This document shows, in pieces, positions 17,121 to 25,647 of a stretch of 42,794 nt of DNA. Each line of letters begins with the position of its first letter. Positions within the stretch are counted from its first letter, which is position 1. Below the pieces are notes generated by a model, which worked only from the letters and a program-made list of their open reading frames with translations, ran no database searches and had not been told where the DNA came from. The position numbers and the translations under genes are program-made. This DNA comes from Oscillibacter sp. GTDB taxonomy: Bacteria > Bacillota > Clostridia > Oscillospirales > Oscillospiraceae. Location: contig JAAWLO010000011.1 of assembly GCA_022797935.1 (NCBI GenBank), positions 1 through 42,794 on the forward strand, in the 5' to 3' direction.

Positions 17121-17154
17121 AACCGCCAGACGCGGCCTTCCGCGTCTGGCGGTT
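17121..17154. terminator. Bidirectional terminator
   Basis: A perfect 15-bp stem AACCGCCAGACGCGG / CCGCGTCTGGCGGTT with CCTT loop between the convergent DeoR and lactonase-like genes. CTTTCT follows on plus and a five-T tract on minus. Confidence 0.85.
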
Positions 17155-17173
17155 CTTTCTGCAGGGGACCAGG

Positions 17174-17995
17174 CTATTCGTAAAAGTACGGGCATTTCTT
17201 CAGCGACTCGAACTGCGCCAGGTCATGAGGAAATATCATTTTCGCGCTGTATTTCCGCTGGAGCTTCCGCAGCTTTTCGATGCTTCGCTGGAAGCCGAGA
17301 CTGTCGTACAGGATGCCGGGGGGCAAGACGGGAGGGCCATAGTTTTGGGCCGTGTACACCGCGTCGCTGGGGAAGATCACCGTTTCCCGTTCCAGATGCA
17401 CCAGCAAGCCCAGAACCGCCGGCGTATGGCCGGGGAGCTCAATGGCCTCAATCCCCTCCGCCAGCTCCTGGTCACCGTGAATCAGGTCGTAGCGGATTCC
17501 CGGAACGTGCATATTTTCCCGGATGAACACATAATCCTCCTTGTCATAGTCCTGGTGCGTTTCCCTCAGCGCATTCACGTAATCCGCTTCATAGGTGACG
17601 ACACGCTGTCCCGCCTTCGTGTGCGAGAAAAAGCCCAGGCCGCCATTGTGGTCGTGGTGCGAGTGGGAGAGAATCAGCAGGTCTATGTCCTCCGGCTTCA
17701 GGCCCACCTGACTGAGCCGGTAATCCAGGAAATCCTCCCGCTTCACGTCAAAGAGAATGTCACGGCGCATAGCCGGAGAGAGGCGGTCCCCTTCGTCTCC
17801 TGGGCAGTTGCCCGTGTCATAGAGGATGTAACCGGCTGTGGGATGCCGGAAGAGAACCGCCATAACCGGAACCCGTTCCCACACGGCCTGGGGACGCCGG
17901 TTTTCCACGGTCCCCCTGTTTTTCCCCGCGTAGCTGATGGCCTCGTCATGCTCCAGGTATCCCATGGGAAGAATGGTGTACGCAATGCCTTTCAT
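17174..17995 (-). CDS. Metallo-beta-lactamase-fold lactonase-like protein B (AHL-lactonase family)
   Basis: 273 aa. The zinc motif is HSHHDH (His111, His113, Asp115, His116), followed by ELPGHTPAV, a PSDA Asp and a late PHD, the layout of the N-acyl-homoserine lactonase (AiiA-type) branch of the MBL superfamily. AAGGGAG precedes the ATG at 17995. It is the last gene of the importer operon and closely resembles protein A at 21872-22693, which has the same length and a shared C-terminal YDSLGFQR. Given the sugar context, hydrolysis of a sugar lactone is at least as likely as quorum-signal cleavage. Its activity is not established. Confidence 0.8.
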   Translation of the reverse strand: MKGIAYTILPMGYLEHDEAISYAGKNRGTVENRRPQAVWERVPVMAVLFRHPTAGYILYDTGNCPGDEGDRLSPAMRRDILFDVKREDFLDYRLSQVGLKPEDIDLLILSHSHHDHNGGLGFFSHTKAGQRVVTYEADYVNALRETHQDYDKEDYVFIRENMHVPGIRYDLIHGDQELAEGIEAIELPGHTPAVLGLLVHLERETVIFPSDAVYTAQNYGPPVLPPGILYDSLGFQRSIEKLRKLQRKYSAKMIFPHDLAQFESLKKCPYFYE

Positions 17996-18021
17996 CTGGA
18001 TGACTCCCTTCGTTCAAATGA

Positions 18022-18969
18022 TTATGCGGGCTTCCGAAGATTGCTCATAGTCACGGCAAACAGCAGCACCAGGCCATTGATGATCCACTGCAGGTACTGG
18101 TTGAGATTCATCATGGTCATCCCATTGGCCAGAACGCCCATAATACAGGCCCCCACGAATACATTTACCACCTTGCCCTTGCCGCCGCTCACGCTGATTC
18201 CGCCAAGAACCGTGGCCGTAATCACATCCATCTCAAAGCCGCCGCCCACGGAGGGCTGGCCGGACCCCAGACGCGCCGCCATCAGAATGCCCGCCGCCGC
18301 CGCGAAAATGCCGCTCAGCACATAGGTCCCCGTAATCGTCCGCTTCGTGTTGATGCCGGCCAGTCTGGCGGCTTCCTCGTTGCCGCCGGAGAAATACACC
18401 CTCCGTCCAAGATAGGTTTTGTCCAGATACCACCAGGCCAGAAGATAAAGCGCAATTGTAATGACCAGCGGAACGGGAATCTTTCCAAAAAGATAGCCCT
18501 GGCCCCAAAACTTGTAAGACGCCGGCAGATTCTTGACGGGTACCGCGTTGGTAATCAAATACGCAATTCCTTTCAAAATGGTCTGGGCGGCCAGCGTGGC
18601 AATCAGCGCCGGAATCCGGAAGCGCGTGACGGCAATACCGTTCACCAGGCCAAACACGGCCCCCAGCAGCAGCGTGACAACCACGGAGGCCGCCAAAGGA
18701 AGCCCCATATCCGCAGACATCTTGGCGCACAGCACGCCGGCCATAGCCAGCATGGAGCCTACGGAGATGTCAATTCCGCCGGTCAGCATAACCAGGGTCA
18801 TGCCAATGGCCGCAATGCCGGTAAAGGACATCTGGCGTCCGACGCTCAGAATGTTGGATACCGTCAAAAACGAGGGACTTGCCAGCGAGAAAATAGCGAT
18901 CTCGAGCAGGAGAATCCCAAACACACCATAAGTACTGTATAGATTTACAAACGAAAGCTTCCTGTCCAT
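18022..18969 (-). CDS. ABC sugar importer permease (RbsC/BPD_transp_2 family)
   Basis: A 315-aa polytopic membrane protein of the ribose/galactose-type permease family, with 8-10 hydrophobic helices and the conserved GGIDISVGS loop (about residues 65-75) and GGISVSGGKG near the C-terminus. The frame opens earlier, but the ATG at 18969 follows GAGGAGGGAGC and gives MDRKLSF. It lies 14 bp after the ATPase gene, with the binding-protein gene before that, so the three form one importer. Only one permease gene is present; RbsC-type permeases act as homodimers. Confidence 0.9.
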   Translation of the reverse strand: MDRKLSFVNLYSTYGVFGILLLEIAIFSLASPSFLTVSNILSVGRQMSFTGIAAIGMTLVMLTGGIDISVGSMLAMAGVLCAKMSADMGLPLAASVVVTLLLGAVFGLVNGIAVTRFRIPALIATLAAQTILKGIAYLITNAVPVKNLPASYKFWGQGYLFGKIPVPLVITIALYLLAWWYLDKTYLGRRVYFSGGNEEAARLAGINTKRTITGTYVLSGIFAAAAGILMAARLGSGQPSVGGGFEMDVITATVLGGISVSGGKGKVVNVFVGACIMGVLANGMTMMNLNQYLQWIINGLVLLFAVTMSNLRKPA

Positions 18970-18983
18970 ATTGCGCTCCCTCC

Positions 18984-20483
18984 TCAAACGTCTGCGGATA
19001 CATTGGACGCATAGCTCATCAGGAGATTCTGCGTCGCTTCGCTTCCGGCCAGCTGCCCGGTGATGACGCCCTCGTACATGACCAGGATGCGGTCCGACAT
19101 GCCAAGCACCTCTTCCATTTCCGAGGATATGAGGATGACCGCCTTTCCCTGCGCCCGCAGAGCGTCCATCAGCAGATAAATTTCCGCCTTTGCGCCGACG
19201 TCGATTCCCCGCGTAGGTTCGTCAAAGAAGAGGATGTCCGGCTGCGCCGCCAGCCACTTGGCCAATACAATCTTCTGCTGGTTTCCCCCTGAGAGGCTGC
19301 TCACCGGATCCTCCACGGAGCCCAGCTTAATGGAAAGCGACTGGATGTACCGGTCCGTCAGCTCCTTTTCCCGCCGGCCGGAGACGGTGAAAAACCGGCT
19401 GATCTCCTTTTGCCGCAGGAGGGTCATATTGGATTTGATGGGCTGATCCAGGTGGATGCCCTGCCGTTTCCGGTCCTCCGGAATCATGCCGATTCCCTGG
19501 GAAATCGCCTGGATGGGCTTTGTCACCTTCACTTTTTTCCCTTTTATGCAGATCTCTCCGGACTCCACAGGGTCCGCGCCGAAGATGGCCCGAATCACCT
19601 CGGTCCGTCCGGAGCCCACCAGGCCCGCAAATCCGAGAATCTCCCCTGCGCGCAGTTCAAAAGAAAGGTTCTTCAGTTTCCTGGTGCAGAGGTTTTTTAC
19701 CGACAGCACCACCTCGCCGGGCGCCGTCACCCGTTTGGGGAATTCCGTGCCCAGCTCCCGCCCCACCATCCGCGCAATAATCTCCTTCTGCGTCGTCTCC
19801 GCCGTGTTCAGCGTCGTCATGACATGGCCATCCCGCATGATGGTCACCCGGTCGGAGAGGTCCATAATCTCATCCATGCGGTGGGAGATGTACAGAATGG
19901 TCAGGCCGCTCTCTTTCAGTTTTCGGATCAGCCGCAGAAGGGCCCCGATTTCCTTGTTGGTCAGCGCCGCTGTCGGTTCATCCATAATCAGTACCTTGCA
20001 GTTGTCTTTCAGCGCTTTCGCGATTTCCACCAACTGGCACTGCGCCACCGACAGATCGCGGGGAAGCGCCTTGACGTCCATGCGGACCTCCATGCGGTCA
20101 AAAAGCTCCCCAGCCTGCCGGAGCATCGCTTTCTTGTCCACCAGGATGCGGCCTCTCCGTATCTCGCTGCCGATAAAAATGTTTTCATAGACCGGAACCT
20201 CATTTACCATATTGAATTCCTGGTAAATCATGCGGACGCCTGCGGCCCTTGACTCTGCGGGCGTCAGCTTTTTGTATTCCGCGCCGTCTATGAAAACCGT
20301 GCCCGCCGTGGGGGCAACGGCACCTGACAGAATCTTGCACAGCGTGGATTTTCCCGCGCCATTTTCCCCGGCCAGCGCGTGAACCTCTCCACGCCGGAAT
20401 GAAAGATCCGCTCCGGCCAGCGCAATCGTGCCGCCATACCGTTTTTGTATCCCGTGGGTTTGAATGATCGTTGCTTCACTCAT
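18984..20483 (-). CDS. ABC sugar importer ATPase, duplicated (RbsA/MglA type)
   Basis: A 499-aa protein with two fused ATP-binding cassettes, as in RbsA. The first has Walker A GENGAGKST, LSVAQCQLVEIAKAL and Walker B VLIMDEPTAAL. The second has a degenerate Walker A region GLVGSGRTE, LSGGNQQKIVLAKWLA and ILFFDEPTRGID. The ATG at 20483 (MSEATIIQ) follows AGGAG; the upstream part of the frame has no ribosome site. It powers import of the sugar captured by the lipoprotein encoded upstream. One active and one degenerate nucleotide site is normal in this family. Confidence 0.92.
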   Translation of the reverse strand: MSEATIIQTHGIQKRYGGTIALAGADLSFRRGEVHALAGENGAGKSTLCKILSGAVAPTAGTVFIDGAEYKKLTPAESRAAGVRMIYQEFNMVNEVPVYENIFIGSEIRRGRILVDKKAMLRQAGELFDRMEVRMDVKALPRDLSVAQCQLVEIAKALKDNCKVLIMDEPTAALTNKEIGALLRLIRKLKESGLTILYISHRMDEIMDLSDRVTIMRDGHVMTTLNTAETTQKEIIARMVGRELGTEFPKRVTAPGEVVLSVKNLCTRKLKNLSFELRAGEILGFAGLVGSGRTEVIRAIFGADPVESGEICIKGKKVKVTKPIQAISQGIGMIPEDRKRQGIHLDQPIKSNMTLLRQKEISRFFTVSGRREKELTDRYIQSLSIKLGSVEDPVSSLSGGNQQKIVLAKWLAAQPDILFFDEPTRGIDVGAKAEIYLLMDALRAQGKAVILISSEMEEVLGMSDRILVMYEGVITGQLAGSEATQNLLMSYASNVSADV

Positions 20484-20578
20484 AAGCGCTCCTATTGACA
20501 GAACACGGATGCCCGTGTGTGAAACCTGCACCCGTGTTCTGCGCTTCCAAATATGAATGTTGAAAAAGAACCTTGTTT

Positions 20579-21622
20579 TTATTCGATTCCGAGATAGGCG
20601 GCCAATTCCGGTTTCAGCGTATAAACCGGCGTCTGCGCCAAGTAGTCTTCCACATTGCCGGCATTGACCGCTGCCACGGCGGCATAATAGGGCGCGTCAT
20701 AGTCCAGTCCCGCCGCGGCCAGGGAGACGTTCTGCACCAGCTCGTAGCCCATCTGCGCCGTCAGCTTCGCGTTGGCAATAGAGAGTCTGTAGGGCGTGCC
20801 CTCCTGGATGTAACCCAGGGCCTCGGAAATCCCGTCGCAGCCCGCCACAAAAAATTCTTCCTGGGGCAGAGACGAGGAGATCACGGCCTGGTAGGCTCCC
20901 ACAGCCGCAGAATCCTGGGCGCACAGCACCACGCGGGTTTCGGGATGGGCCTGGAGCACGCTTTCCATGGCGGTCATAGCTTCCGAGGTGTTGTCGGTTC
21001 CGGCGTATTCCAGCCAGACCAGCTTCCCGGCGTCCTTCACATTCTCATTCACACCGTCCACAATGCCTTGGTACCGCTCCATGACTGCGGCATTCTCCGC
21101 CTGGGCAAAGCTCATAATGGTGGCCTCGCCGCCCAGGATTTCGTCAATCCATTTCGCGGCCTCCTCCCCCTCCGTGTAGCCCCAATCGTATTCGTCAAAA
21201 ACGAAATTGAAGGTCACATTTTCCATCGAGGGATAGACGCCCACCTTGATGCCGGCTTCCATCGCCTTTTGAATCACATCTTCCACGGCGCTGGTGTCCA
21301 GGGCATTGAGCATGATGCCGTCCACGCCCATGCTGATAAAGTCCTCAATCGCCTGCACCTGTGTGGCGACATTTCCGCCGCCGTCTACCAGATTGATGCT
21401 CACCGTTCCCTGGGTGTCCTTCCGAAACTGCTCATAGCCCTCTGCGTACTGGACAAACACCTCGTTGGCCAGGTCCATCACGCAGCAGCCTATGGTGATC
21501 TTGGCACCGCTTCCTCCCGCGTTTTCAGGGGCGGGCTCCTGGTTCGGCGCACTGCCGCACGCGGTGAGCGCAAACACGGTCAGGAGGGAGGCCAGCAGGG
21601 TGCGCGTTCTTTTCCTCTTCAT
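20579..21622 (-). CDS. Sugar-binding lipoprotein of the ABC importer (RbsB-like, Peripla_BP_4)
   Basis: A 347-aa substrate-binding lipoprotein: lipobox LTAC with Cys22, a Pro/Glu/Asn linker, then a two-lobed periplasmic-binding-protein fold starting KITIGCCVMDL. The GVDGIMLNALD stretch and GCDGISEALGYI are typical of RbsB/XylF-like proteins. AAGGAAGG precedes the ATG at 21622. It captures the sugar or polyol outside the membrane. The ligand is not predictable, but the dehydrogenase, kinase and aldolase under the same regulator point to a polyol or unusual hexose/pentose. Element copy 2 ends 27 bp upstream of the start codon, between this gene and the first gene of the operon. Confidence 0.9.
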   Translation of the reverse strand: MKRKRTRTLLASLLTVFALTACGSAPNQEPAPENAGGSGAKITIGCCVMDLANEVFVQYAEGYEQFRKDTQGTVSINLVDGGGNVATQVQAIEDFISMGVDGIMLNALDTSAVEDVIQKAMEAGIKVGVYPSMENVTFNFVFDEYDWGYTEGEEAAKWIDEILGGEATIMSFAQAENAAVMERYQGIVDGVNENVKDAGKLVWLEYAGTDNTSEAMTAMESVLQAHPETRVVLCAQDSAAVGAYQAVISSSLPQEEFFVAGCDGISEALGYIQEGTPYRLSIANAKLTAQMGYELVQNVSLAAAGLDYDAPYYAAVAAVNAGNVEDYLAQTPVYTLKPELAAYLGIE

Positions 21623-21649
21623 CTTCGTTACCTTCCTTTTTTATTCGTA

Positions 21650-21835
21650 TAGCCAGCGCAGTCGAAAAGAATCCAAGGGATTCTTTTCAGCAAACCGCCG
21701 CTAAGGCGGCGGTTTGAGCCGCAAGGCGGCTGCCTGCGCCTGACTTCATAGGAAACGCAAATGCGCTCCGCGCATCGGCGGCCCCATGGCCCGCCGGTTG
21801 AAAAGGAGTGGCGGCTCCTTTTCAACTGCGTTCAC
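21650..21835. mobile_element. MITE-like element, copy 2 (186 bp)
   Basis: Same orientation and architecture as copy 1: TAGCCAGCGCAG end, GAATCC hairpin, CCGCCGC/GCGGCGG hairpin, AGCCGC/GCGGCT hairpin, and the terminal GTTGAAAAGGAG/CTCCTTTTCAAC stem. The flanks are CGTA and TCTA (NNTA). It lies inside the importer operon, between the lactonase-like gene A and the sugar-binding protein gene. Its outer end reads GGCTATACG toward the binding-protein gene. Confidence 0.9.
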
Positions 21836-21871
21836 TCTATCATGCCGGCGGCATGACCTTTACGGTGCGCC

Positions 21872-22693
21872 TCACTTTATCCATTCGTGCAGTTTATAGG
21901 TGGGATAGTTCCATGGGTCGTGGGGAAAGATCCATTTCGCGTGCAGCTCTTTCTCCAATTTAAGAAGCCGCTTTCGGGTTCTCTGGAAGCCCAGCGAATC
22001 ATAAATGCTGCCGGGAAACGCCGTGCCGCGCAGGCAGACCTCGGCCGTAACCGCGTCGCTGGGCAGAATGTACGCCCCACTCTCCAGGTGAAGCACCAGC
22101 CCCGCCACCGCCGGGGTGTGTCCCTCCAGCAGCAGCACGTCAACACCGGGGAACAGCTCCGTATCCTCCTCCAGAAGGTGATATTCCGCCCCGGCGACGT
22201 CCAGATTCCTGCGATAGTAGCCGCTGTCGGAATACCCCGCACTGGTCTTATGCGTTTGAACCAGCGCCCAGGCAAAATCCGCGTATGGCACGTACACATT
22301 TTGAATCGCCGCCGTCCCCTGGAACAGCTCCAGGCCGCCTATATGGTCCCAGTGACAATGGGATAGGATGATGGTCCCAATATCATTTACGGTGAGGCCC
22401 ACTTTCTTCAGCGCCTCGTCCGCGTATTGGTCTCTGGAAACTTTCACAGGATTTTGGTTCCGGTGCTCCTCCGGACGGCGGTCAAGCTCCTCCCCAGGAC
22501 CCAGGCCCACATCGAACAGGATGTACCCTGCCTCCGGATGCCGGATCACGGTGTACAGGTAGGAGAAGGCCTGCCAGACATCCCGGCTGCCCTGGGGATT
22601 GTCCGCCGCAGCAAAACCGTATCCCTGAAAATTCCAGGCAATGTCGTTGTAGCCCGTACCGCCGGACAGCAGCGCGAATTCCAGTCCTTTCAT
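21872..22693 (-). CDS. Metallo-beta-lactamase-fold lactonase-like protein A (AHL-lactonase family)
   Basis: 273 aa, paralogous to protein B at 17174-17995 and identical in length. The zinc motif is HCHWDH (His112, His114, Asp116, His117), with LLEGHTPAVAG and LPSDA downstream and a late PHD. The frame starts at a TTG at 22702 that overlaps the AAGGAG site, so the ATG at 22693 is chosen. It is the first gene of the importer operon, with its own strong promoter at 22815-22845. Two such enzymes at the two ends of one sugar importer operon suggest processing of a lactone ligand or product; N-acyl-homoserine-lactone cleavage is the family-level alternative. Confidence 0.8.
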   Translation of the reverse strand: MKGLEFALLSGGTGYNDIAWNFQGYGFAAADNPQGSRDVWQAFSYLYTVIRHPEAGYILFDVGLGPGEELDRRPEEHRNQNPVKVSRDQYADEALKKVGLTVNDIGTIILSHCHWDHIGGLELFQGTAAIQNVYVPYADFAWALVQTHKTSAGYSDSGYYRRNLDVAGAEYHLLEEDTELFPGVDVLLLEGHTPAVAGLVLHLESGAYILPSDAVTAEVCLRGTAFPGSIYDSLGFQRTRKRLLKLEKELHAKWIFPHDPWNYPTYKLHEWIK

Positions 22694-22814
22694 CTTCTTC
22701 AACTCCTTCGCGGCAAATCGCAGGGGGACCGCCGCCCTGGCGGCTGCGGATCAGCGGGGCTCCGATTCAGATGGGCCGCTTTCAATTTCTTTCATTTATC
22801 ATCTTTGCATAATT

Positions 22815-22845
22815 ATTATATATCATTTTATTTCATATTTGTCAA
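22815..22845 (-). promoter_or_regulatory. Promoter of the lactonase-like / importer operon
   Basis: Minus strand TTGACA then TATATA at 17 nt, or TATAAT at 19 nt. TATCATTT at 22821-22828 (plus strand) overlaps the -10 region, as it does at the aldolase promoter, and another TATCAT lies at 22797-22802. This suggests shared DeoR control. Confidence 0.75.
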
Positions 22846-22914
22846 GATTTTTTTCGATTTCTGTCATAATGTGCGTTTGGGCCTGTCATTCTCTGTTTTC
22901 CGGAAACAGAAGCG

Positions 22915-22948
22915 CAAAAAAGCGCTCCCCCGCAGGGGAACGCTTTTT
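22915..22948 (-). terminator. Terminator after rtcB
   Basis: Minus strand AAAAAGCGTTCCCCTGCGG then GGGAGCGCTTTTTTG: a GC stem and a T-tract, just after the rtcB stop. Confidence 0.85.
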
Positions 22949-22974
22949 CCAGATAACGGAAGACATCTGTCCGT

Positions 22975-24177
22975 CTACTCGCTGGCTTTGAAATTATAAA
23001 CCGGCTTGATGATCTGGACAATTTCGGCCGTGGGGTGAATATTGTCCACGATATCCTCCAGCCGCTTGTAGGCCATGGGACATTCGTCCAAGGTGCCGGA
23101 GCAGACGGAAGTCGTATAAATTCCCTCCATCTCCTTTTTGAACTGCGAAACCGTGAAGGACTGTTTCGCCTGCGCCCGGCTCATGAACCGTCCGGCGCCG
23201 TGGGGCGCGGAGAAATTCCAGTCCTCGTTTCCCTTTCCCACGCACAGCAGGCTGCCGTCCCGCATGTTAATGGGAATCAGCAGCGGTTCCCCGGCCTTGG
23301 CGGATACCGCGCCCTTGCGCAGAATCATGGCCTCTGTGTCAATGTAATTGTGTATGGTGGTAAACTGCTCTTCCACATGGAGCTTCATCCCCTTGACGAT
23401 CACCTCCAGCATGGCCTGCCGGTTCCACGCCGCAAAGCCCTGGACCAGCTTCATGTCATGCAGGTAACGGTCAAACAGTTCGCCGGAGACATAGGCCAGG
23501 TGCTGGGGGATCGCGGTGTTCTTCTGGCTCTTCAGCCGCTTCAGCTCCTTTTGAATGTCTTTCTGCCGTCCCGCCGCCTTCCAGTCCTGAATCATCTGCT
23601 GCACCGAGGCGTCATCCGTGTGGTTCAGCACCTTGTAGCCCTCCTCCTGATAATAGGAGGCCACTTCCTTTCCCAGGTGACGGCTTCCGGAGTGGAGCAC
23701 CAGGTAGAGTCTCCCCTCCCCGTCCCGGTCCACCTCAATGAAGTGGTTGCCGCCGCCTAGCGTGCCAATGCTCTTCTCCGCCCGCAGCAGGTCCACTTGT
23801 TTTCCGCAGGACAGTTCTTCCAGACCGGCGCGGTCCGCATACCGGTGGGCCTTTTCCCGCACACTAAAACCGGAGGGAATTTTTTCGCGTATCAGCTTAT
23901 CCAGCTTCTGCAGCTCCAAATGAGACTCCCGTATACGGACCGTCTCCATGCCGCAGCCAATGTCCACCCCCACCAGATTCGGAACCACCTTGTCTGTAAT
24001 GGTCATGGTGGTCCCAATCGTACAGCCCATTCCGGCGTGAATGTCCGGCATCAGGCGAATCCGGCTTCCCGCTGTAAACGCCTGGTTGCAGAGCTCAATC
24101 ACCTGGGCAATGGACGCGTCGTCCACCACGTCTGTGTAAATTTTCGCGGAATTAAATGTTCCCTTTACTTCAATCAT
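22975..24177 (-). CDS. rtcB: RtcB-family RNA ligase
   Basis: A 400-aa RtcB family protein. RtcB joins RNA 2',3'-cyclic phosphate or 3'-phosphate ends to 5'-OH ends using GTP and Mn2+. Metal and nucleotide residues are visible: PDIHAGMG (Asp45, His47), GVDIGCGM (Asp72, Cys75), GGGNHFIE (Asn144, His145), LHSGSR (His162), and APHGAGR with the probable guanylylated His326. At 400 aa it is close to E. coli RtcB. It lies 48 bp downstream of dapH on the same strand and ends at a terminator, so it may be read from the lysine-riboswitch promoter. No archease or RtcA is nearby. Confidence 0.92.
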   Translation of the reverse strand: MIEVKGTFNSAKIYTDVVDDASIAQVIELCNQAFTAGSRIRLMPDIHAGMGCTIGTTMTITDKVVPNLVGVDIGCGMETVRIRESHLELQKLDKLIREKIPSGFSVREKAHRYADRAGLEELSCGKQVDLLRAEKSIGTLGGGNHFIEVDRDGEGRLYLVLHSGSRHLGKEVASYYQEEGYKVLNHTDDASVQQMIQDWKAAGRQKDIQKELKRLKSQKNTAIPQHLAYVSGELFDRYLHDMKLVQGFAAWNRQAMLEVIVKGMKLHVEEQFTTIHNYIDTEAMILRKGAVSAKAGEPLLIPINMRDGSLLCVGKGNEDWNFSAPHGAGRFMSRAQAKQSFTVSQFKKEMEGIYTTSVCSGTLDECPMAYKRLEDIVDNIHPTAEIVQIIKPVYNFKASE

Positions 24178-24225
24178 GCTCTCCTCATTCCGCTCCGCCC
24201 GCCGGACCGCCGCTTTTCCGCCTGC

Positions 24226-24921
24226 TTACAGCTTCCGCAGGGCGTCCACCAGGGCCGTTTTGCCCTCGGTCTTCTCATCCTTCCACTTGATAATCCGGGC
24301 AGGACTGCCCGCAACCACCGCATTTTCCGGCACGTCCTCAATCACTACCGCACCGGCGGCCACCACGGCATTCTTCCCTACATGGACACCTTCGATCACC
24401 ACGGCGTTGGCGCCCACCAAAACCCCGTCTTCCACCACCACCGGCGTGGCGGAGGCGGGCTCCACAACGCCGGCCAGCACCGCGCCGGCGCCGATGTGAC
24501 AGCGGTCTCCGACCATGGCCCGGCCTCCCAGCACCGCGCCCATGTCAATCATGGTGCCCTTGCCGATGACCGCGCCGATGTTGATGACCGCGCCCATCAT
24601 GATGACCGCGCCTTCGCCGATTTCCACCTTCTCCCGGATCACCGCACCGGGCTCAATCCGGGCCGGGATGCCCTTCAGGTCCAACAGGGGCACGCCGGAG
24701 TTCCGGCGGTCGTTCTCCACCACCAGGTCCACGATCTTATCCGCGTTGGCCTCCAGAATGGGACCAAGTTCTCCCCAGTCGCCGAAGACGGTCTGACTCA
24801 GACGCGTGCCAAAGACCAGGGCGGAGCCGAAGTCCACCTCCTCCGTCAGATTCACGTAGACCTTCACCGGCGTCTTCTTTTCCGATTCCGCAATATAATT
24901 TATGATTTCCTGCGCGTTCAT
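24226..24921 (-). CDS. dapH: 2,3,4,5-tetrahydropyridine-2,6-dicarboxylate N-acetyltransferase
   Basis: A 231-aa left-handed beta-helix acetyltransferase. After an alpha-helical N-terminal domain (1-80) come hexapeptide repeats such as [27 protein letters not shown] (about 105-130) and the C-terminal [21 protein letters not shown]. DapH acetylates tetrahydrodipicolinate, committing lysine/diaminopimelate synthesis to the acetyl branch. It follows dapB with a 6-bp gap in the dapA-dapB-dapH order. The branch also needs an N-acetyl-diaminopimelate deacetylase, for which the divergent M20 gene at 27187 is a candidate. Confidence 0.95.
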   Translation of the reverse strand: MNAQEIINYIAESEKKTPVKVYVNLTEEVDFGSALVFGTRLSQTVFGDWGELGPILEANADKIVDLVVENDRRNSGVPLLDLKGIPARIEPGAVIREKVEIGEGAVIMMGAVINIGAVIGKGTMIDMGAVLGGRAMVGDRCHIGAGAVLAGVVEPASATPVVVEDGVLVGANAVVIEGVHVGKNAVVAAGAVVIEDVPENAVVAGSPARIIKWKDEKTEGKTALVDALRKL

Positions 24922-24927
24922 AGGACG

Positions 24928-25647
24928 TCACTCTCCAAACAATATTTTTTGCAGGTCATACACGCCGTTGGCCCGCCCCGGCAGCAGCCGCGCCATGTGC
25001 AGCGCGCCATTGACAAAAATCTGCCGGCTGGCCGCCCGGTGGGTAAACTCCAGCTCCTCATCCGGGCCGAAAAAGTGGACGCTATGGGTTCCCGCCACGG
25101 TGCCGCCCCGGAGGGCATGGACACCGACTTCCCCCTTCTTCCGCCGCCCGGTGTTTCCCTCCCGGCCATAGACCGGGCGGAGGGTCTGCTCTCTGTCCAG
25201 AGCACGCAGCAGCAGTTTGGCGGTGCCGCTGGGGGCGTCCTCTTTCTGGTTGTGATGGGTCTCCGTCAGTTCTATGTCAAAATCCGGCCGCAGCACGCCG
25301 GAGACCTCCTCCAGCGCCCGGACCAGCACCGCAATCCCCAGGGAGAAGTTGGCGGACCACAGCACCGGCGCGTGCCGCCCTGCCGCCTCCAACTGCGCAA
25401 AGGCCCGGCTGTCCAGACCTGTGGTGCCGGAGAGCAGCGGCGTCCCGGTACGGCAAACGTAAGAACAGATTTCCGGCAGGGCATCGGGCCTGGAGAAGTC
25501 TATGGCCACGTCGGCCACCCTCCCCAGCTGCCCCAGACGGTCCAGGTCGTTTCGTCCAAGGGCGGCCGTCACCTCTTCCCCGGCGGCCTGGGCGGTCTCC
25601 TGAAGCAGGCGGCCCATCTTTCCCCGGCCAATCAGCAGGTATCTCAC
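24928..25647 (-). CDS. dapB: 4-hydroxy-tetrahydrodipicolinate reductase
   Basis: 239 aa, slightly shorter than typical DapB (about 250-270). The nucleotide motif is LIGRGKMG near the N-terminus, VAIDFSRPDAL and GTTGL follow, and the substrate/catalytic region ELTETHHNQKEDAPSGTA (about residues 125-142) has the paired His and Lys of the family. It reduces HTPA with NAD(P)H, using the dapA product. Its start overlaps the dapA stop by 4 bp (ATGA type), showing translational coupling. Confidence 0.95.
   Translation of the reverse strand: MRYLLIGRGKMGRLLQETAQAAGEEVTAALGRNDLDRLGQLGRVADVAIDFSRPDALPEICSYVCRTGTPLLSGTTGLDSRAFAQLEAAGRHAPVLWSANFSLGIAVLVRALEEVSGVLRPDFDIELTETHHNQKEDAPSGTAKLLLRALDREQTLRPVYGREGNTGRRKKGEVGVHALRGGTVAGTHSVHFFGPDEELEFTHRAASRQIFVNGALHMARLLPGRANGVYDLQKILFGE

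Noticed and set aside
21628-21825. 65-aa frame within element copy 2 (and a similar one in copy 3)
   Set aside because: It arises from the hairpin sequences of the element, has no ribosome site, and is shifted or broken in copy 1, so it is not a protein gene.
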